From Canna indica (lineage: Eukaryota; Streptophyta; Magnoliopsida; Zingiberales; Cannaceae), in contig CP136893.1 of NCBI GenBank assembly GCA_034359265.1, positions 50,045,501 to 50,109,500 on the forward strand: 64,000 nucleotides of DNA. Reading direction: 5' to 3'. The stretch's first letter is position 1, and every line of letters starts with the position of its first letter. Shown here in pieces: positions 1 through 10,044 of this stretch. The notes beneath the pieces were generated by a model. It was not told the origin of the DNA. It saw nothing but the letters and a program-made list of their open reading frames with translations, and did not search any database. Both the position numbers and the translations under genes were made by a program.

Positions 1-154
1 TAATGCAGAGAATTGCACGATTTTTCGAATAGAATCTTGAACGAAGCCGACTGATTGAACTTCGGGGTATCGGTTCGAAACGACCAGAAATCTGAGTCCC
101 GAGCGACTCCAGAACATTCACTGTGATGGGAGAAGTTGTTAATCGAGTTATTTT

Positions 155-607
155 TTACAGACTAATGCAGATAATTGCACGATTTTTCGAATAGAATCTT
201 GAACGAAGCCGACTGATTGAACTTCGGGGTATCGGTTCGAAACGACCAGAAATCTGAGTCCCGAGCGACTCCAGAACATTCACTGTGATGGGAGAAGTTG
301 TTAATCGAGTTATTTTTGAGAAACTAATGCAAAGAATTGCACGCTTTTTGGAATAGAATCTTGAACGAAGCCGACTGATTGAACTTCGGGGTATCGGTTC
401 GAAACGACCAGAAATCTGAGTCCCGAGCGACTCCAGAACATTCACTGTGATGGGAGAAGTTGTTAATCGAGTTATTTTTGAGAAACTAATGCAAAGAATT
501 GCATGCTTTTTGGAATAGAATCTTGAACGAAGCCGACTGATTGAACTTCGGGGTATCGGTTCGAAACGACCAGAAATCTGAGTCCCGAGCGACTCCAGAA
601 CATTCAC
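155..607 (-). other. Repeat-derived open frame, not considered a gene (representative of all ORFs)
   Basis: This 150-codon minus-strand frame spans three monomers. It begins at GTG (complement of CAC at 605-607) and stops at TAA inside the TTTTTTACAG junction (155-157). Because 162 is 54 codons, the frame stays in register from monomer to monomer. The TAA is present only where the junction reads TTTTTTACAG; TTATAG also gives a stop. Junctions reading TTTTTGACAG, TTTTTGAGAAAC or TTTTGTACAG are open. Runs of two or three monomers between stops therefore give the recurrent 96- and 150-codon frames throughout the window. The start is not ATG, there is no single-copy coding sequence, and the variants change amino acids freely. 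Confidence 0.9.
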
Positions 608-1620
608 TGTGATGGGAGAAGTTGTTAATCGAGTTATTTTTTACAGACTAATGCAGATAATTGCACGATTTTTCGAATAGAATCTTGAACGAAGCCGACT
701 TATTGAACTTCGGGGTATCGGTTCGAAACGACCAGAAATCTGAGTCCCGAGCGACTCCAGAACATTCACTGTGAATGGAGAAGTTGTTAATCGAGTTATT
801 TTTTACAGACTAATGCAAAGAATTGCTCGATTTTTCGAATAGAATCTTGAACGAAGCCGACTGATTGAACTTCGGGGTATCGGTTCGAAACGACCAGAAA
901 TCTGAGTCCCGAGCGACTCCAGAACATTCACTGTGATGGGAGAAGTTGTTAATCGAGTTATTTTTTACAGACTAATGCAGAGAATTGCACGATTTTTCGA
1001 ATAGAATCTTGAACGAAGCCGACTGATTGAACTTCGGGGTATCGGTTCGAAACGACCAGAAATCTGAGTCCCGAGCGACTCCAGAACATTCACTGTGATG
1101 GGAGAAGTTGTTAATCGAGTTATTTTTTACAGACTAATGCAAAGAATTGCTCGATTTTTCGAATAGAATCTTGAACGAAGCCGACTGATTGAACTTCGGG
1201 GTATCGGTTCGAAACGACCAGAAATCTGAGTCCCGAGCGACTCCAGAACAGTCACTGTGATGGGAGAAGTTGTTAATCGAGTTATTTTTGACAGACTAAT
1301 GCAAAGAATTGCATGATTTTTCGAATAGAATCTTGAACGAAGCCAACTGATTGAACTTCAGGGTATCGGTTCGAAACGACCAGAAATCTGAGTCCCGAGC
1401 GACTCCAGAACATTCACTGTGATGGGAGAAGTTGTTAATCGAGTTATTTTTTACAGACTAATGCAAAGAATTGCTCGATTTTTCGAATAGAATCTTGAAC
1501 GAAGCCGACTGATTGAACTTCGGGGTATCGGTTCGAAACGACCAGAAATCTGAGTCCCGAGCGACTCCAGAACAGTCACTGTGATGGGAGAAGTTGTTAA
1601 TCGAGTTATTTTTGACAGAC
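163..1620. repeat. 9-monomer unit (1,458 bp), copy 1
   Basis: The order of types is cagat/cacga, cacgc, catgc, cagat with GACTTATT, ctcga, cagag, ctcga with CAGTCAC, catga with GCCAAC and TTCAGGG, then ctcga. The same order recurs at 6,157-7,614 and 7,615-9,072. This copy carries a private rearranged triplet near 771-777 (CTGTGAATGGAG instead of CTGTGATGGGAG), which keeps the length unchanged. Confidence 0.8.
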
Positions 1621-2916
1621 TAATGCAAAGAATTGCATGATTTTTCGAATAGAATCTTGAACGAAGCCAACTGATTGAACTTCGGGGTATCGGCTCGAAA
1701 CGACAAGCAATCTGTGAGACGAGCGACTCCAGAACATTCACTGTGATGGGAGAAGTTGTTAATCGAGTTATTTTTTACAGACTAATGCAGAGAATTGCAC
1801 GATTTTTTGAATAGAATCTTGAACGAAGCCGACTGATTGAACTTCGGGGTATCGGCTCGGAACGACCAGCAATCTGTGACACGAGCGACTCCAGAACATT
1901 CACTGTGATGGGAGAAGTTGTTAATCGAGTTATTTTTTACAGACTAATGCAGAGAATTGTATGATTTTTTGAATAGAATCTTGAACGAAGCCGACTGATT
2001 GAACTTCGGGGTATCGGCTCGAAACGACCAGCAATCTGTGACCCGAGCGACTCCAGAACATTCACTGTGATGGGAGAAGTTGTTAATCGAGTTATTTTTT
2101 ACAGACTAATGCAAAGAATTGCTCGATTTTTCGAATAGAATCTTGAACGAAGCCGACTGATTGAACTTCGGGGTATCGGTTCGAAACGACCAGAAATCTG
2201 AGTCCCGAGCGACTCCAGAACATTCACTGTGATGGGAGAAGTTGTTAATCGAGTTATTTTTGAGAAACTAATGCAAAGAATTGCACGCTTTTTGGAATAG
2301 AATCTTGAACGAAGCCGACTGATTGAACTTCGGGGTATCGGTTCGAAACGACCAGAAATCTGAGTCCCGAGCGACTCCAGAACATTCACTGTGATGGGAG
2401 AAGTTGTTAATCGAGTTATTTTTTACAGACTAATGCAGAGAATTGCACGATTTTTCGAATAGAATCTTGAACGAAGCCGACTGATTGAACTTCGGGGTAT
2501 CGGTTCGAAACGACCAGAAATCTGAGTCCCGAGCGACTCCAGAACATTCACTGTGATGGGAGAAGTTGTTAATCGAGTTATTTTTTACAGACTAATGCAA
2601 AGAATTGCTCGATTTTTCGAATAGAATCTTGAACGAAGCCGACTGATTGAACTTCGGGGTATCGGTTCGAAACGACCAGAAATCTGAGTCCCGAGCGACT
2701 CCAGAACATTCACTGTGATGGGAGAAGTTGTTAATCGAGTTATTTTTGACAGACTAATGCAAAGAATTGCATGATTTTTCGAATAGAATCTTGAACGAAG
2801 CCGACTGATTGAACTTCGGGGTATCGGCTCGGAACGACCAGCAATCTGTGACACGAGCGACTCCAGAACATTCACTGTGATGGGAGAAGTTGTTAATCGA
2901 GTTATTTTTTACAGAC
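1621..2916. repeat. Eight-monomer stretch matching 9,073-10,368
   Basis: This stretch lies directly right of the first 9-mer and matches sequence 7,452 bp (46 monomers) further on. The rare GAATTGTATGATTTTTT form occurs at about 1,956 here and 7,452 bp later at about 9,408. Several monomers have the CTCG(A/G)AACGACCAGCAATC right half followed by TGACACGAG or TGACCCGAG. Confidence 0.75.
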
Positions 2917-3726
2917 TAATGCAAAGAATTGCTCGATTTTTCGAATAGAATCTTGAACGAAGCCGACTGATTGAACTTCGGGGTATCGGTTCGAAACGAC
3001 CAGAAATCTGAGTCCCGAGCGACTCCAGAACAGTCACTGTGATGGGAGAAGTTGTTAATCGAGTTATTTTTGACAGACTAATGCAAAGAATTGCATGATT
3101 TTTCGAATAGAATCTTGAACGAAGCCAACTGATTGAACTTCGGGGTATCGGCTCGAAACGACAAGCAATCTGTGACACGAGCGACTCCAGAACATTCACT
3201 GTGATGGGAGAAGTTGTTAATCGAGTTATTTTTTACAGACTAATGCAGAGAATTGCATGATTTTTTGAATAGAATCTTGAACGAAGCCGACTGATTGAAC
3301 TTCGGGGTATCGGCTCGAAACGACCAGCAATCTGTGACCCGAGCAACTCCAGAACATTCACTGTGATGGGAGAAGTTGTTAATCGAGTTATTTTTGACAG
3401 ACTAATGCAAAGAATTGCATGATTTTTCAAATAGAATCTTGAACGAAGCCGACTGATTGAACTTCGGGGTATCGGCTCGGAACGACCAGCAATCTGTGAC
3501 ACGAGCGACTCCAGAACATTCACTGTGATGGGAGAAGTTGTTAATCGAGTTATTTTTTACAGACTAATGCAGAGAATTGCACGATTTTTTGAATAGAATC
3601 TTGAACGAAGCCGACTGATTGAACTTCGGGGTATCGGCTCGGAACGACCAGCAATCTGTGACACGAGCGACTCCAGAACATTCACTGTGATGGGAGAAGT
3701 TGTTAATCGAGTTATTTTTTACAGAC
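2917..3726. repeat. 5-monomer unit (810 bp), copy 1 of the 2,917 pair
   Basis: The order is ctcga with CAGTCAC, catga with GCCAAC, cagag with a CCCGAGCAACTCC right half, catga with CTCGGAACG, then cagag with a T6 run before GAAT. It repeats with small changes at 3,727-4,536. Private changes here include CATGATTTTTT at about 3,257 and TTTTTCAAAT at about 3,428. Confidence 0.8.
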
Positions 3727-4536
3727 TAATGCAAAGAATTGCTCGATTTTTCGAATAGAATCTTGAACGAAGCCGACTTATTGAACTTCGGGGTATCGGT
3801 TCGAAACGACCAGAAATCTGAGTCCCGAGCGACTCCAGAACAGTCACTGTGATGGGAGAAGTTGTTAATCGAGTTATTTTTGACAGACTAATGCAAAGAA
3901 TTGCATGATTTTTCGAATAGAATCTTGAACGAAGCCAACTGATTGAACTTCGGGGTATCGGTTCGAAACGACAAGCAATCTGTGACACGAGCGACTCCAG
4001 AACATTCACTGTGATGGGAGAAGTTGTTAATCGAGTTATTTTTTACAGACTAATGCAGAGAATTGCACGATTTTTTGAATAGAATCTTGAACGAAGCCGA
4101 CTGATTGAACTTCGGGGTATCGGCTCGAAACGACCAGCAATCTGTGACCCGAGCAACTCCAGAACATTCACTGTGATGGGAGAAGTTGTTAATCGAGTTA
4201 TTTTTGACAGACTAATGCAAAGAATTGCATGATTTTTCGAATAGAATCTTGAACGAAGCCGACTGATTGAACTTCGGGGTATCGGCTCGGAACGACCAGC
4301 AATCTGTGACACGAGCGACTCCAGAACATTCACTGTGATGGGAGAAGTTGTTAATCGAGTTATTTTTTACAGACTAATGCAGAGAATTGCACGATTTTTT
4401 GAATAGAATCTTGAACGAAGCCGACTGATTGAACTTCGGGGTATCGGCTCGAAACGACCAGCAATCTGTGACCCGAGCGACTCCAGAACATTCACTGTGA
4501 TGGGAGAAGTTGTTAATCGAGTTATTTTTTACAGAC
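3727..4536. repeat. 5-monomer unit (810 bp), copy 2 of the 2,917 pair
   Basis: Same order of types as 2,917-3,726. It is told apart by GACTTATT near 3,776 and by CGGTTCG in place of CGGCTCG near 3,961. A closely related run of monomers is seen again inside each 1,620-bp unit from 10,369. Confidence 0.8.
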
Positions 4537-5255
4537 TAATGCAAAGAATTGCTCGATTTTTCGAATAGAATCTTGAACGAAGCCGACTAATTGAACTTCG
4601 GGGTATCGGTTCGAAACGACCAGAAATCTGAGTCCCGAGCGACTCCAGAACATTCACTGTGATGGGAGAAGTTGTTAATCGAGTTATTTTTGAGAAACTA
4701 ATGCAAAGAATTGCACGCTTTTTGGAATAGAATCTTGAACGAAGCCGACTGATTGAACTTCGGGGTATCGGTTCGAAACGACCAGAAATCTGAGTCCCGA
4801 GCGACTCCAGAACATTCACTGTGATGGGAGAAGTTGTTAATCGAGTTATTTTTGAGAAACTAATGCAGAGAATTGCACGATTTTTCGAATAGAATCTTGA
4901 ACGAAGCCGACTGATTGAACTTCGGGGTATCGGTTCGAAACGACCAGAAATCTGAGTCCCGAGCGACTCCAGAACATTCACTGTGATGGGAGAAGTTGTT
5001 AATCGAGTTATTTTTTACAGACTAATGCAGATAATTGCACGATTTTTCGAATAGAATCTTGAACGAAGCCGACTGATTGAACTTCGGGGTATCGGTTCGA
5101 AACGACCAGAAATCTGAGTCCTGAGCGACTCCAGAACATTCACTGTGATGGGAGAAGTTGTTAATCGAGTTATTTTTTACAGACTAATGCAAAGAATTGC
5201 TCGATTTTTCGAATAGAATCTTGAACGAAGCCGACTGATTGAACTTCGGGGTATC

Positions 5256-5266
5256 GGTTCGAAACG
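5256..5266 (+). other. B-box-like motif GGTTCGAAACG in the monomer (representative)
   Basis: Monomer positions 72-82 match the RNA polymerase III B-box pattern GGTTCGANNCC except at the last base. A T6 run, which could act as a pol III terminator, lies about 70 bp downstream. I see no convincing A box upstream. The bases around TTCGAA do not form a tRNA T-stem: after the first G-C pair the flanks do not pair. The match may simply follow from the TTCGAA palindrome. It is recorded as a motif, not a promoter. Confidence 0.25.
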
Positions 5267-5274
5267 ACCAGAAA

Positions 5275-5297
5275 TCTGAGTCCCGAGCGACTCCAGA
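5275..5297. other. Short dyad (potential hairpin) in the monomer (representative)
   Basis: Monomer positions 91-98 (TCTGAGTC) and 105-113 (GACTCCAGA) are inverted repeats. They can pair as an 8-bp stem with one bulged base and a 6-base loop, CCGAGC. The dyad is kept in monomers with the TCTGAGTCCC right half. It is weakened in the CAATCTGTGAC variants, which lose the left arm, so it is not under strict constraint across the array. Confidence 0.5.
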
Positions 5298-5508
5298 ACA
5301 TTCACTGTGATGGGAGAAGTTGTTAATCGAGTTATTTTTTACAGACTAATGCAGAGAATTGCACGATTTTTCGAATAGAATCTTGAACGAAGCCGACTGA
5401 TTGAACTTCGGGGTATCGGTTCGAAACGACCAGAAATCTGAGTCCCGAGCGACTCCAGAACATTCACTGTGATGGGAGAAGTTGTTAATCGAGTTATTTT
5501 TGAGAAAC

Positions 5509-6318
5509 TAATGCAAAGAATTGCACGCTTTTTGGAATAGAATCTTGAACGAAGCCGACTGATTGAACTTCGGGGTATCGGTTCGAAACGACCAGAAATC
5601 TGAGTCCCGAGCGACTCCAGAACATTCACTGTGATGGGAGAAGTTGTTAATCGAGTTATTTTTGAGAAACTAATGCAGAGAATTGCACAATTTTTCGAAT
5701 AGAATCTTGAACGAAGCCGACTGATTGAACTTCGGGGTATCGGTTCGAAACGACCAGAAATCTGAGTCCCGAGCGACTCCAGAACATTCACTGTGATGGG
5801 AGAAGTTGTTAATCGAGTTATTTTTTACAGACTAATGCAGATAATTGCACGATTTTTCGAATAGAATCTTGAACGAAGCCGACTGATTGAACTTCGGGGT
5901 ATCGGTTCGAAACGACCAGAAATCTGAGTCCTGAGCGACTCCAGAACATTCACTGTGATGGGAGAAGTTGTTAATCGAGTTATTTTTTACAGACTAATGC
6001 AAAGAATTGCTCGATTTTTCGAATAGAATCTTGAACGAAGCCGACTGATTGAACTTCGGGGTATCGGTTCGAAACGACCAGAAATCTGAGTCCCGAGCGA
6101 CTCCAGAACATTCACTGTGATGGGAGAAGTTGTTAATCGAGTTATTTTTTACAGACTAATGCAGAGAATTGCACGATTTTTCGAATAGAATCTTGAACGA
6201 AGCCGACTGATTGAACTTCGGGGTATCGGTTCGAAACGACCAGAAATCTGAGTCCCGAGCGACTCCAGAACATTCACTGTGATGGGAGAAGTTGTTAATC
6301 GAGTTATTTTTGAGAAAC
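5509..6318. repeat. 5-monomer unit (810 bp), copy 2 of the 4,699 pair
   Basis: Repeats 4,699-5,508, with the CCTGAG variant at about 5,928. The private change CACAATTTTTCG near 5,686 replaces CACGATTTTTCG. Its last monomer (6,157-6,318) is also the first monomer of the next 9-mer unit, so the two amplifications overlap by one unit. Confidence 0.8.
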
Positions 6319-7614
6319 TAATGCAAAGAATTGCACGCTTTTTGGAATAGAATCTTGAACGAAGCCGACTGATTGAACTTCGGGGTATCGGTTCGAAACG
6401 ACCAGAAATCTGAGTCCCGAGCGACTCCAGAACATTCACTGTGATGGGAGAAGTTGTTAATCGAGTTATTTTTGACAAACTAATGCAAAGAATTGCATGC
6501 TTTTTGGAATAGAATCTTGAACGAAGCCGACTGATTGAACTTCGGGGTATCGGTTCGAAACGACCAGAAATCTGAGTCCCGAGCGACTCCAGAACATTCA
6601 CTGTGATGGGAGAAGTTGTTAATCGAGTTATTTTTTACAGACTAATGCAGATAATTGCACGATTTTTCGAATAGAATCTTGAACGAAGCCGACTTATTGA
6701 ACTTCGGGGTATCGGTTCGAAACGACCATAAATCTGAGTCCCGAGCGACTCCAGAACATTCACTGTGATGGGAGAAGTTGTTAATCGAGTTATTTTTTAC
6801 AGACTAATGCAAAGAATTGCTCGATTTTTCGAATAGAATCTTGAACGAAGCCGACTGATTGAACTTCGGGGTATCGGTTCGAAACGACCAGAAATCTGAG
6901 TCCCGAGCGACTCCAGAACATTCACTGTGATGGGAGAAGTTGTTAATCGAGTTATTTTTTACAGACTAATGCAGAGAATTGCACGATTTTTCGAATAGAA
7001 TCTTGAACGAAGCCGACTGATTGAACTTCGGGGTATCGGTTCGAAACGACCAGAAATCTGAGTCCCGAGCGACTCCAGAACATTCACTGTGATGGGAGAA
7101 GTTGTTAATCGAGTTATTTTTTACAGACTAATGCAAAGAATTGCTCGATTTTTCGAATAGAATCTTGAACGAAGCCGACTGATTGAACTTCGGGGTATCG
7201 GTTCGAAACGACCAGAAATCTGAGTCCCGAGCGACTCCAGAACAGTCACTGTGATGGGAGAAGTTGTTAATCGAGTTATTTTTGACAGACTAATGCAAAG
7301 AATTGCATGATTTTTCGAATAGAATCTTGAACGAAGCCAACTGATTGAACTTCAGGGTATCGGTTCGAAACGACCAGAAATCTGAGTCCCGAGCGACTCC
7401 AGAACATTCACTGTGATGGGAGAAGTTGTTAATCGAGTTATTTTTTACAGACTAATGCAAAGAATTGCTCGATTTTTCGAATAGAATCTTGAACGAAGCC
7501 GACTGATTGAACTTCGGGGTATCGGTTCGAAACGACCAGAAATCTGAGTCCCGAGCGACTCCAGAACATTCACTGTGATGGGAGAAGTTGTTAATCGAGT
7601 TATTTTTTACAGAC
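6157..7614. repeat. 9-monomer unit (1,458 bp), copy 2
   Basis: Shares with the next copy, at exactly 1,458 bp, the rare GACAAAC junction (about 6,474) and ACCATAAATCTG (about 6,726). Copy 1 at 163 lacks both markers, so copies 2 and 3 are the more closely related pair. Confidence 0.85.
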
Positions 7615-9072
7615 TAATGCAGAGAATTGCACGATTTTTCGAATAGAATCTTGAACGAAGCCGACTGATTGAACTTCGGGGTATCGGTTCGAAACGACCA
7701 GAAATCTGAGTCCCGAGCGACTCCAGAACATTCACTGTGATGGGAGAAGTTGTTAATCGAGTTATTTTTGAGAAACTAATGCAAAGAATTGCACGCTTTT
7801 TGGAATAGAATCTTGAACGAAGCCGACTGATTGAACTTCGGGGTATCGGTTCGAAACGACCAGAAATCTGAGTCCCGAGCGACTCCAGAACATTCACTGT
7901 GATGGGAGAAGTTGTTAATCGAGTTATTTTTGACAAACTAATGCAAAGAATTGCATGCTTTTTGGAATAGAATCTTGAACGAAGCCGACTGATTGAACTT
8001 CGGGGTATCGGTTCGAAACGACCAGAAATCTGAGTCCCGAGCGACTCCAGAACATTCACTGTGATGGGAGAAGTTGTTAATCGAGTTATTTTTTACAGAC
8101 TAATGCAGATAATTGCACGATTTTTCGAATAGAATCTTGAACGAAGCCGACTTATTGAACTTCGGGGTATCGGTTCGAAACGACCATAAATCTGAGTCCC
8201 GAGCGACTCCAGAACATTCACTGTGATGGGAGAAGTTGTTAATCGAGTTATTTTTTACAGACTAATGCAAAGAATTGCTCGATTTTTCGAATAGAATCTT
8301 GAACGAAGCCGACTGATTGAACTTCGGGGTATCGGTTCGAAACGACCAGAAATCTGAGTCCCGAGCGACTCCAGAACATTCACTGTGATGGGAGAAGTTG
8401 TTAATCGAGTTATTTTTTACAGACTAATGCAGAGAATTGCACGATTTTTCGAATAGAATTTTGAACGAAGCCGACTGATTGAACTTCGGGGTATCGGTTC
8501 GAAACGACCAGAAATCTGAGTCCCGAGCGACTCCAGAACATTCACTGTGATGGGAGAAGTTGTTAATCGAGTTATTTTTTACAGACTAATGCAAAGAATT
8601 GCTCGATTTTTCGAATAGAATCTTGAACGAAGCCGACTGATTGAACTTCGGGGTATCGGTTCGAAACGACCAGAAATCTGAGTCCCGAGCGACTCCAGAA
8701 CAGTCACTGTGATGGGAGAAGTTGTTAATCGAGTTATTTTTGACAGACTAATGCAAAGAATTGCATGATTTTTCGAATAGAATCTTGAACGAAGCCAACT
8801 GATTGAACTTCAGGGTATCGGTTCGAAACGACCAGAAATCTGAGTCCCGAGCGACTCCAGAACATTCACTGTGATGGGAGAAGTTGTTAATCGAGTTATT
8901 TTTTACAGACTAATGCAAAGAATTGCTCGATTTTTCGAATAGAATCTTGAACGAAGCCGACTGATTGAACTTCGGGGTATCGGTTCGAAACGACCAGAAA
9001 TCTGAGTCCCGAGCGACTCAAGAACATTCACTGTGATGGGAGAAGTTGTTAATCGAGTTATTTTTGAGAAAC
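7615..9072. repeat. 9-monomer unit (1,458 bp), copy 3
   Basis: Direct tandem copy of 6,157-7,614, with the GACAAAC and ACCATAAATC markers at about 7,932 and 8,184. Private changes are GAATTTTGAACG near 8,456 and GACTCAAGAAC near 9,015. Its last monomer has picked up the GAGAAAC junction in place of the CAGTCAC/GACAG pair found in copy 1. Confidence 0.85.
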
Positions 9073-10044
9073 TAATGCAAAGAATTGCACGCTTTTTGGA
9101 ATAGAATCTTGAACGAAGCCGACTGATTGAACTTCGGGGTATCGGCTCGAAACGACAAGCAATCTGTGACACGAGCGACTCCAGAACATTCACTGTGATG
9201 GGAGAAGTTGTTAATCGAGTTATTTTTTACAGACTAATGCAGTGAATTGCACGATTTTTTGAATAGAATCTTGAACGAAGCCGACTGATTGAACTTCGGG
9301 GTATCGGCTCGGAACGACCAGCAATCTGTGACACGAGCGACTCCAGAACATTCACTGTGATGGGAGAAGTTGTTAATCGAGTTATTTTTTACAGACTAAT
9401 GCAGAGAATTGTATGATTTTTTGAATAGAATCTTGAACGAAGCCGACTGATTGAACTTCGGGGTATCGGCTCGAAACGACCAGCAATCTGTGACCCGAGC
9501 GACTCCAGAACATTCACTGTGATGGGAGAAGTTGTTAATCGAGTTATTTTTTACAGACTAATGCAAAGAATTGCTCGATTTTTCGAATAGAATCTTGAAC
9601 GAAGCCGACTGATTGAACTTCGGGGTATCGGTTCGAAACGACCAGAAATCTGAGTCCCGAGCGACTCCAGAACATTCACTGTGATGGGAGAAGTTGTTAA
9701 TCGAGTTATTTTTGAGAAACTAATGCAAAGAATTGCACGCTTTTTGGAATAGAATCTTGAACGAAGCCGACTGATTGAACTTCGGGGTATCGGTTCGAAA
9801 CGACCAGAAATCTGAGTCCCGAGCGACTCCAGAACATTCACTGTGATGGGAGAAGTTGTTAATCGAGTTATTTTTTACAGACTAATGCAGAGAATTGCAT
9901 GATTTTTCGAATAGAATCTTGAACGAAGCCGACTGATTGAACTTCGGGGTATCGGTTCGAAACGACCAGAAATCTGAGTCCCGAGCGACTCCAGAACATT
10001 CACTGTGATGGGAGAAGTTGTTAATCGAGTTATTTTTTACAGAC
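9073..10044. repeat. Six-monomer stretch with a chimeric first monomer
   Basis: The monomer at 9,073-9,234 has the left half of a cacgc type (CACGCTTTTTGG) and the right half of the 1,621-type (ACGACAAGCAATCTGTGACACGAG region). It therefore looks like a recombinant or conversion product relative to 1,621-1,782. The following monomers match 1,783-2,592 at an offset of 7,452 bp, with a private GCAGTGAATTG near 9,240. Confidence 0.75.

Larger units (their letters stand above)
5185..5346. repeat. Representative consensus monomer (ctcga type)
   Basis: This unit matches the commonest monomer form and serves as the numbering reference. By my count it has 68 G+C in 162 bp. It contains four TCGA sites (17-20, 25-28, 75-78, 143-146), two of them within TTCGAA (24-29 and 74-79). 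It has three GANTC sites (33-37, 94-98, 105-109), a T5 run at 21-25 and a T6 run at 151-156. TTGAAC occurs twice, 18 bp apart (37-42 and 55-60). Positions 1-30, 49-105 and 156-160 carry most of the variation between monomers. Positions 31-48 and about 105-150 are nearly constant. Confidence 0.95.
4699..5508. repeat. 5-monomer unit (810 bp), copy 1 of the 4,699 pair
   Basis: The order is cacgc, cagag, cagat with GAGTCCTGAGCG (about 5,118), ctcga, cagag ending in the TTTTTGAGAAAC junction. The same order and the same rare CCTGAG variant recur 810 bp later. The composition differs from the 2,917 pair, so this is an independent amplification of the same length. Confidence 0.8.

Noticed and set aside
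765..785. Indel at CTGTGAATGGAG
   Set aside because: It looks like an insertion, but the monomer remains 162 bp and the phase does not change. It is a pair of substitutions or a balanced local change.
5185..5346. CENP-B box
   Set aside because: The pattern TTCGNNNNANNCGGGN is not met. The plus strand has TTCGGGGTATCGGT, where the second half is one base out of place and incomplete. The minus strand has CTTCGTTCAAGATTC, which keeps only the first half.
5185..5346. tRNA gene or intact tRNA-derived element
   Set aside because: GGTTCGAAACG resembles a T-loop, but the flanking bases do not form a T-stem. No acceptor, anticodon or D arm could be found.
5330..5350. 3' splice acceptor (TTATTTTTTACAG) followed by ATG
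   Set aside because: The motif looks like an acceptor, but the plus-strand frame after ATG stops at TAG within ten codons in every monomer. It recurs hundreds of times as part of the repeat.
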